A stretch of 10,927 nucleotides of DNA from CALVJJ01 sp045538425 (GTDB taxonomy: Bacteria; Bacillota; Clostridia; Christensenellales; UBA1242): positions 1 to 10,927 of the forward strand of contig JAZSRJ010000065.1 of NCBI GenBank assembly GCA_045538425.1. Reading direction: 5' to 3'. The first letter of the stretch is position 1, and each line of letters starts with the position of its first letter. A program made the position numbers and the translations under genes. The notes under the pieces are model-generated. The model had not been told where the DNA came from. It saw nothing but the letters and a program-made list of their open reading frames with translations, and made no database searches. Of this stretch, positions 6,345 through 10,927 are shown piece after piece.

Positions 6345-9134
6345 ATGTTATTTTCTTCTATGAATCTGGGATTATTATCTGGTATCTTTGATTGGATTAT
6401 GTCTTTTGTGTCCGGTCTAGTTGGTGCACTATTTACGATACTCCTAAACTTTATTCAATTGACAATTAGTGGTGTCCTATTTATGGCTGCGGGGATACTT
6501 GGATATATTGCAGACTTTTTGCAAAAGTTGTTTAGAGCACTTGCAGGTATTGGTACAACTTATGACAATATGGGCAATGCCAATTCAGGTGACCCATTGT
6601 TTCAAATGCTTACCTCTAATGTGGTATGGAATACCTTTATCGTTATGCTCGCCGTTGCTTTTGTCCTTGTGATTATGGCTTCTATTGTAGCCATTATCCG
6701 TAATGAGTACAATACAGACAAAGCCAACAATAGTAAAGGTGGTATCTTAGGTTCTGCGGTAAAATCTATTGCTTATTTTGCATTGGTGCCAGTGATTTGT
6801 GTGATGGGTATCTTTACTTCCAATATATTGCTCAGAATATTAGATAGAGCCACTGGTGGTTCCGAGCGTACGATTAGTGGACAGTTGTTTTATGCAGCAT
6901 CCTACAATGCAAATAGGGTAAGACAAGAACATGTTCTAAATGAAACTCAACCATCATCTGGTGATTTAGGTAGTGCGTTTGCTGATTTATTGGTTAATGG
7001 AATGAACAAAGTATTTTGTTTGTATGATGTTAATGGTAACTTAAATAATGAGGTTTATTCACTTGGAGGTTCTTTATTTACTACTAATTCAAATGACTAT
7101 GAATTGATAGCGAATCAAATAGATGATGGTTTTTCAGGAAATAAAGAAGTAGATTTAACACATTACGAAGATTTAACTGGAGAAGGATTAGGTGCAGGTA
7201 TTATTGGTAGCATGATGTCAACTGGTGGCTTGGGCGGTTTGGTTGTGAAAAGTGCTATTTCTGCTGGGAAGTCTAACAATGGGACAATGTGTTGGTTTGA
7301 TAGTCTAGTTGTCAACTTGTACTATAATATGGGAGATATCAACTATATAGTTCTTATTGGTGGACTTGTAATGACCATTTGGATCTTATTTAACGCTGCA
7401 TTTGGTCTAATGTTGCGTCTTTACAAATTGACGATGTTGTTTATGATCTCTCCACCAATTATTGCACTTGGTCCACTAGATAATCATAAAGCATACAACC
7501 AATGGAAAGGGCAATTCTTGCAACAAGTATTGTCTGCATATGGTACAGTGGTTGCGCTCAACTTAGCTTTCAAGTTGATGGCGGTGACTGATAGTATTAA
7601 TATATTTCCTTTGACATCGGCAATTAATTATTCTATGAATGCGTTGCTTCATGCACTTATGAGTATTGCACTTATTTATCTAATCAAAGATTTTCCAAAG
7701 ATGCTTAGCGGATTCATTGGCGCGGCTGATGCCTTTGGAGAAGGTAGTGCTGTTAGTAAAAAAGTCGTTGGTACTGCAGCCAAAATTGGTGGCGCAGCAC
7801 TTAACTTTACTCCAGCTGGTGCTGCAATAAAAGCTGCGGGTGGTCTTGCTGGTAAAGTCGGAAAGGCAATTCCTGGTAAATTGAAACAAGCAGGTCAGGG
7901 CTTAGCTGATGGTTTGGGGCTTACTGAAGCAGGTAGAAAACAAAAACAACTTAATGCTGATAATGCAGTTAAAGGTGCTCAAGCAAGATTGGATGCTTTG
8001 AGGGAAGATCCTTCAGCGACACCAGAACTAATTAAAGAGCATGAAGAAGAACTTGCTGCTGCTCAAAAGAGACAAAAACAGGTCAGTGATCGTAATGCGG
8101 GAAAAGGTTTTATTGGAAAAACTTCGCGTTTTGTGTCTGGCACAGGGAAGACACTGAAAGCCGTAGGGGGATTTGCAACAAAAGCTATGAAATTTAATCC
8201 TTTAACGTCTTTTGGACAAGTCGGTTTAGAAGGTAAGGCTGCGATGGCTTCTGGTTTGCAAGAAGTTGGTGGTATTGTAGGAAAAGGATTAGATAACTTT
8301 GGTTTGGGATCTCTTGCTAAGTGGCTTGGTGGAACAGGTTTTATTAAAACAGCAAAATCTAATGCTCAGACGGCACAAAACATGCCAGCAGCTAGTGAAC
8401 TTATTAAACAAGAAGTGAAAAAGGCTAATGAAGGTAGAGGCAGGGTCAATGATAAGGTTCGAGATTTTAGTACAGATATTGGTCGTAATGCGCAAACAGT
8501 TCTTGCGTACAATGAGTTGCAGAGCCTAGGTGATGTAGATCTCTCTGATGCAGAAAATAGAAAAACTGTGGCTGCACAATTAGGATTGAAAACTACCGCT
8601 TCAGCAACAATGATCGAACAAACAATTGAAGAGAGAAAGAAGAAACTAAATACCCAATTAAATGATGCTGGCTTAGATACTGATGATAAACGTAATAAGG
8701 TATTAAATACAGCACAAAGTGCTGCGGAAGCATACTTTGATATTAAAAATGTAAAGGATATGAATGTTGATGAGCAACAAGCATATTTGAGTCAAATGAA
8801 TGGTCAATTTGATCTTACCGGTAAAGAATTGGGAAATGTGATTGCTAAGAGTATGAAAATAGATGGTGATTCTATCAAACTCGATGAGGGGGATCTTGCT
8901 CAAAATCTTGGAGAAGCACTCAATAGGGGCAAATCAGAGACTGAAAAAATTAGTGAAGAAAGTATTAATCTTATGGCAAAATCTATTTCTAGTGAAATGA
9001 AATCTAGTCTTAATAAGATTAGTGAATCTATTGAAAAAGGTCTTAAAGGTGATGATGCATTAATTAGAGAGATATCAAAAATGCGTCAAGAATTATCACA
9101 AGCTGGTAGTAAAAACAAACCTGGAAACAAATAA
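6345..9134 (+). CDS. VirB6/TrbL-like polytopic transfer channel protein with long C-terminal tail
   Basis: The 929-residue protein has an N-terminal membrane half and a hydrophilic half. Hydrophobic segments lie at roughly residues 15-45, 47-68, 95-117, 139-166, 333-357, 360-376, 393-415 and 431-449, with a presumably external loop of about 165 residues between the fourth and fifth. This fits the VirB6/TrbL-like inner-membrane channel proteins of Gram-positive conjugation systems, and resembles the large transmembrane protein encoded next to the VirB4-like ATPase in mycoplasma integrative conjugative elements. The tail (about 470-929) begins Gly/Ala/Lys-rich, then has charged, probably coiled-coil stretches (about 540-590 and 770-800) and ends in a Lys/Glu/Ser-rich segment. 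Its role is unknown; contact with cytoplasmic ATPases or substrate is possible. The start at 6345 has GAGGTGG (6333-6339) five bases upstream, making the in-frame GTG at 6336 unlikely. The gene is followed by a terminator and then the VirB4 gene, the usual neighbour. Confidence 0.8.
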   Translation: MLFSSMNLGLLSGIFDWIMSFVSGLVGALFTILLNFIQLTISGVLFMAAGILGYIADFLQKLFRALAGIGTTYDNMGNANSGDPLFQMLTSNVVWNTFIVMLAVAFVLVIMASIVAIIRNEYNTDKANNSKGGILGSAVKSIAYFALVPVICVMGIFTSNILLRILDRATGGSERTISGQLFYAASYNANRVRQEHVLNETQPSSGDLGSAFADLLVNGMNKVFCLYDVNGNLNNEVYSLGGSLFTTNSNDYELIANQIDDGFSGNKEVDLTHYEDLTGEGLGAGIIGSMMSTGGLGGLVVKSAISAGKSNNGTMCWFDSLVVNLYYNMGDINYIVLIGGLVMTIWILFNAAFGLMLRLYKLTMLFMISPPIIALGPLDNHKAYNQWKGQFLQQVLSAYGTVVALNLAFKLMAVTDSINIFPLTSAINYSMNALLHALMSIALIYLIKDFPKMLSGFIGAADAFGEGSAVSKKVVGTAAKIGGAALNFTPAGAAIKAAGGLAGKVGKAIPGKLKQAGQGLADGLGLTEAGRKQKQLNADNAVKGAQARLDALREDPSATPELIKEHEEELAAAQKRQKQVSDRNAGKGFIGKTSRFVSGTGKTLKAVGGFATKAMKFNPLTSFGQVGLEGKAAMASGLQEVGGIVGKGLDNFGLGSLAKWLGGTGFIKTAKSNAQTAQNMPAASELIKQEVKKANEGRGRVNDKVRDFSTDIGRNAQTVLAYNELQSLGDVDLSDAENRKTVAAQLGLKTTASATMIEQTIEERKKKLNTQLNDAGLDTDDKRNKVLNTAQSAAEAYFDIKNVKDMNVDEQQAYLSQMNGQFDLTGKELGNVIAKSMKIDGDSIKLDEGDLAQNLGEALNRGKSETEKISEESINLMAKSISSEMKSSLNKISESIEKGLKGDDALIREISKMRQELSQAGSKNKPGNK

Positions 9135-9162
9135 AAAAAGTCGACATAAAGTCGACTTTTTT
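9134..9162 (+). terminator. rho-independent terminator after the VirB6-like gene
   Basis: Arms AAAAAAGTCGAC (9134-9145) and GTCGACTTTTTT (9151-9162) pair perfectly around an ATAAA loop. The T run that forms the 3' arm doubles as the U tract. The hairpin overlaps the last base of the stop codon. The core is a repeated SalI-type GTCGAC site. Confidence 0.88.
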
Positions 9163-9268
9163 ATTGAATGTTTGACAGTTTGAATATATTGGTCATAGGA
9201 GAGATGGTGAACATTGTTGAAGTTGTAAAATTATGGAAGCAATCTCGTTATTTTCTTTGTAAATTGTT

Positions 9269-9296
9269 TTGTTTTTCTTTTGTAATTTGGTATACT
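9269..9296 (+). promoter_or_regulatory. extended -10 promoter of the VirB4-like gene
   Basis: A -10 TATACT (9291-9296) is preceded by TGG (9288-9290), an extended -10. A -35 TTGTTT (9269-9274) lies 16 bp upstream. The predicted start near 9303 gives a leader of about 72 nt. The 128 bp between the terminator and this start contain nothing else convincing. Confidence 0.65.
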
Positions 9297-9374
9297 ATTG
9301 TTAAGTATGATGTGGAAGTATGTCCTATGACATCTTTCAATGGAAAACATAACCATTTATATGAGGAGTAAGCT

Positions 9375-10927
9375 ATGGCTACAAGATTGATTCCTAGAAG
9401 ATCTAAAATGAAATTAGAGTTGTTCCGCAATTTTACAATTGGGGATATTATCCTTGCGATTATCGGTATTGCAGGGGCAATGCTAATCTTTTTTAGTAAT
9501 ATCCCTTACCATATCTATATTGGTATTGCTTTTTCAGCATTTTGGGTCATGTTGTTCGTTCCAATCACAGACAATGTAAAGTTGTATTATTCGGTTGTCT
9601 TGATGTTTCAATTTGCGGCATATTCTAAAGTGTTTAAGAAAAAATACACCAATAAAAATCAAGACGTGCGTAATATTTTGCCTTACCAAAAGATTGTGAC
9701 AGATAAATTTATCTCCTATGGTATCTATTATGGTATGGTACTAGAAGTAAAACCAATTGAGTTTGGACTACTCGAAGAAGAAAAACAAGAAGCTGTTGTT
9801 CGTGCAGTGACCAACGCTTTATCTCGTCTTAATAGTGATCAATCAATGTCTATTATTAAGGTTAAGAAACCAATGCTTCTAGACAATCTGATGAACTTTG
9901 AAGACTATAAGTACAATACTTTGCTCGATATGACAGACAAAGGATTGTATGATGCTTACGAAACAGATATGCGTGCACCAGTATTTGAAGAAAGATTGTC
10001 TGCGATCAAATACCTTAACTATAAAGAAAAAGTTGTTAAAAACTATTATTATTTTGTTGTTTATGATAAAGATAGAGAAGCCTTAGAGACTACTGTTATG
10101 GGTATGAAGACGGCGATGGAACAATGCCAAGTGCCAATTCATAGCAATATCGTAGAAGGTGATCAACTTTATGTATTCTTAAAATCCAACTACAGTTCGG
10201 AATTTGATGAAAGAGACCTTAATATCTTGAGTATGGAAGACAAACTCAATTGGACAAGACCAGACGAAATTCGTTTTGGAGCTTCAACAACCAAGATTGA
10301 TGGGGTAGAGTTCCGTAGTTTTACCATCGACGAATACCCAATTGAAGTGCCAAATGCTTGGGCATATAGTCTTTTTGAATTGGATAAGACAAGAGTGGTG
10401 GTTAATATTGAGCCAATGGCTCGTTTTAAGGCTGAAAAGATGCTTAACAAATCTTTGATGGATGTTGGTATCAAGCTTAGCAAGGCGGCATCTGAGGGTG
10501 ACAAAATTGCTTGGCAAACACAATATGATACCTTATATGCATTGCTTGAAGGTTTGAAAACTGGTAATGAAAACCTATTTGATGTCAACTTCCATATTAT
10601 TGCGGAAGAAGGCGAAAAGAAGGAAGTAAGAGCACAACTAAAACAACAAGGGTATCACTATAGTGAAAACTTTGGTAGACAAGTAGATGCTTTTATCTCT
10701 GCAGGTCCTAGTAGATTAGATAAAATTAAAATGACAAAACGTGGTATCCAAACTAGTAGTATTGCGGCTATGTTCCCATTTATTAGTAGTGCAGTACATG
10801 ATGAAAAAGGTTTTTATCTAGGATACAACCAATATCCAGTGTTTATTGATTTCTTCAAACGTGATGGTGGACACACCAACTCCAACATGATGATTATCGG
10901 TAAATCTGGTGGTGGTAAATCTTATGC
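9375..10927 (+). CDS. virB4: VirB4-family type IV secretion ATPase with VirB3/PrgI-like N-terminus (5' part)
   Basis: The 517 complete codons in the window form the N-terminal portion of a VirB4/TraE-like ATPase, the conserved motor of type IV secretion. Residues about 22-75 hold two membrane helices, matching the VirB3/PrgI-like membrane domain often fused or adjacent to VirB4 in Gram-positive systems. A long soluble N-terminal domain follows, and Walker A GKSGGGKS lies at 509-516, three codons before the window edge. Walker B and the C-terminal RecA-like domain lie outside. Walker A is later than in unfused VirB4 proteins, as expected with the extra N-terminal domain. The start is firm: GAGGAG (9363-9368) lies six bases upstream and an in-frame TAA (9369-9371) is two codons before the ATG. 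It has its own promoter after a terminator, and sits next to the VirB6-like gene as in other Gram-positive and Mollicutes elements. Confidence 0.92.
   Translation, partial: MATRLIPRRSKMKLELFRNFTIGDIILAIIGIAGAMLIFFSNIPYHIYIGIAFSAFWVMLFVPITDNVKLYYSVVLMFQFAAYSKVFKKKYTNKNQDVRNILPYQKIVTDKFISYGIYYGMVLEVKPIEFGLLEEEKQEAVVRAVTNALSRLNSDQSMSIIKVKKPMLLDNLMNFEDYKYNTLLDMTDKGLYDAYETDMRAPVFEERLSAIKYLNYKEKVVKNYYYFVVYDKDREALETTVMGMKTAMEQCQVPIHSNIVEGDQLYVFLKSNYSSEFDERDLNILSMEDKLNWTRPDEIRFGASTTKIDGVEFRSFTIDEYPIEVPNAWAYSLFELDKTRVVVNIEPMARFKAEKMLNKSLMDVGIKLSKAASEGDKIAWQTQYDTLYALLEGLKTGNENLFDVNFHIIAEEGEKKEVRAQLKQQGYHYSENFGRQVDAFISAGPSRLDKIKMTKRGIQTSSIAAMFPFISSAVHDEKGFYLGYNQYPVFIDFFKRDGGHTNSNMMIIGKSGGGKSY

Noticed and set aside
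9168..9371. 67-codon open frame between the VirB6-like and VirB4-like genes
   Set aside because: It runs through the VirB4 promoter (9269-9296) and ends within the VirB4 ribosome site. It has no convincing ribosome site of its own and a composition like non-coding DNA.
10190..10588. 132-codon minus-strand open frame
   Set aside because: It lies wholly inside the well-supported VirB4 coding sequence on the other strand. The serine- and leucine-rich translation is typical of an antisense shadow.
1..10927. CRISPR array, tRNA, rRNA, insertion sequence or attachment-site repeats
   Set aside because: I found no regularly spaced repeats, no cloverleaf-like or rRNA-like sequence, no transposase and no long direct or terminal inverted repeats in the window.

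Overview
The window is AT-rich DNA carrying part of a Gram-positive-type type IV secretion (conjugation) locus, with no RNA gene, insertion sequence or CRISPR array that I can see. The sequence suggests a low-GC Bacillota or Mollicutes-like bacterium: strong AT bias, good Shine-Dalgarno sites (AAAGGAG, AGGAG, GAGGTGG), sigma-A-like promoters, U-tailed hairpin terminators, and transfer proteins resembling those of Gram-positive and Mollicutes conjugative elements. Tryptophan is encoded by TGG and TGA is not read through in any gene, so the code is not the Mycoplasma code. All five visible stop codons are TAA. I cannot name the genus.

Layout. On the minus strand, 136-2097 encodes a VirD4/TraG-type coupling ATPase, followed by a terminator. 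A divergent promoter region of about 370 bp (2098-2467) carries two different palindromes, one at each promoter. On the plus strand follow a small two-helix pilin-like protein (2468-2830) with terminator, a YfhO-family GT-C-like membrane glycosyltransferase (2921-5476), a second pilin-like paralogue with an N-terminal signal or anchor (5581-6060) with terminator, a large VirB6/TrbL-like polytopic channel protein with a long hydrophilic tail (6345-9134) with terminator, and the 5' part of a VirB4-like ATPase with a VirB3/PrgI-like membrane N-terminus (9375 to the window edge, cut just after the Walker A motif).

How they fit together (inference from families). VirD4 would recruit the DNA or protein substrate and VirB4 would power assembly and transport. 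The VirB6-like protein would form the inner-membrane channel, and the two small proteins would be pilin or channel subunits. Relaxase, cell-wall hydrolase and VirB8-like genes are not in the window. The YfhO-like enzyme is the outlier: it belongs to a family that glycosylates cell-surface polymers, yet it lies between the two pilin paralogues.

The most notable features are this YfhO insertion, the near one-gene-one-terminator layout in what is usually a polycistronic locus, the operator-like palindromes on two promoters, and a promoter whose -35 box lies inside the 3' arm of the preceding terminator.
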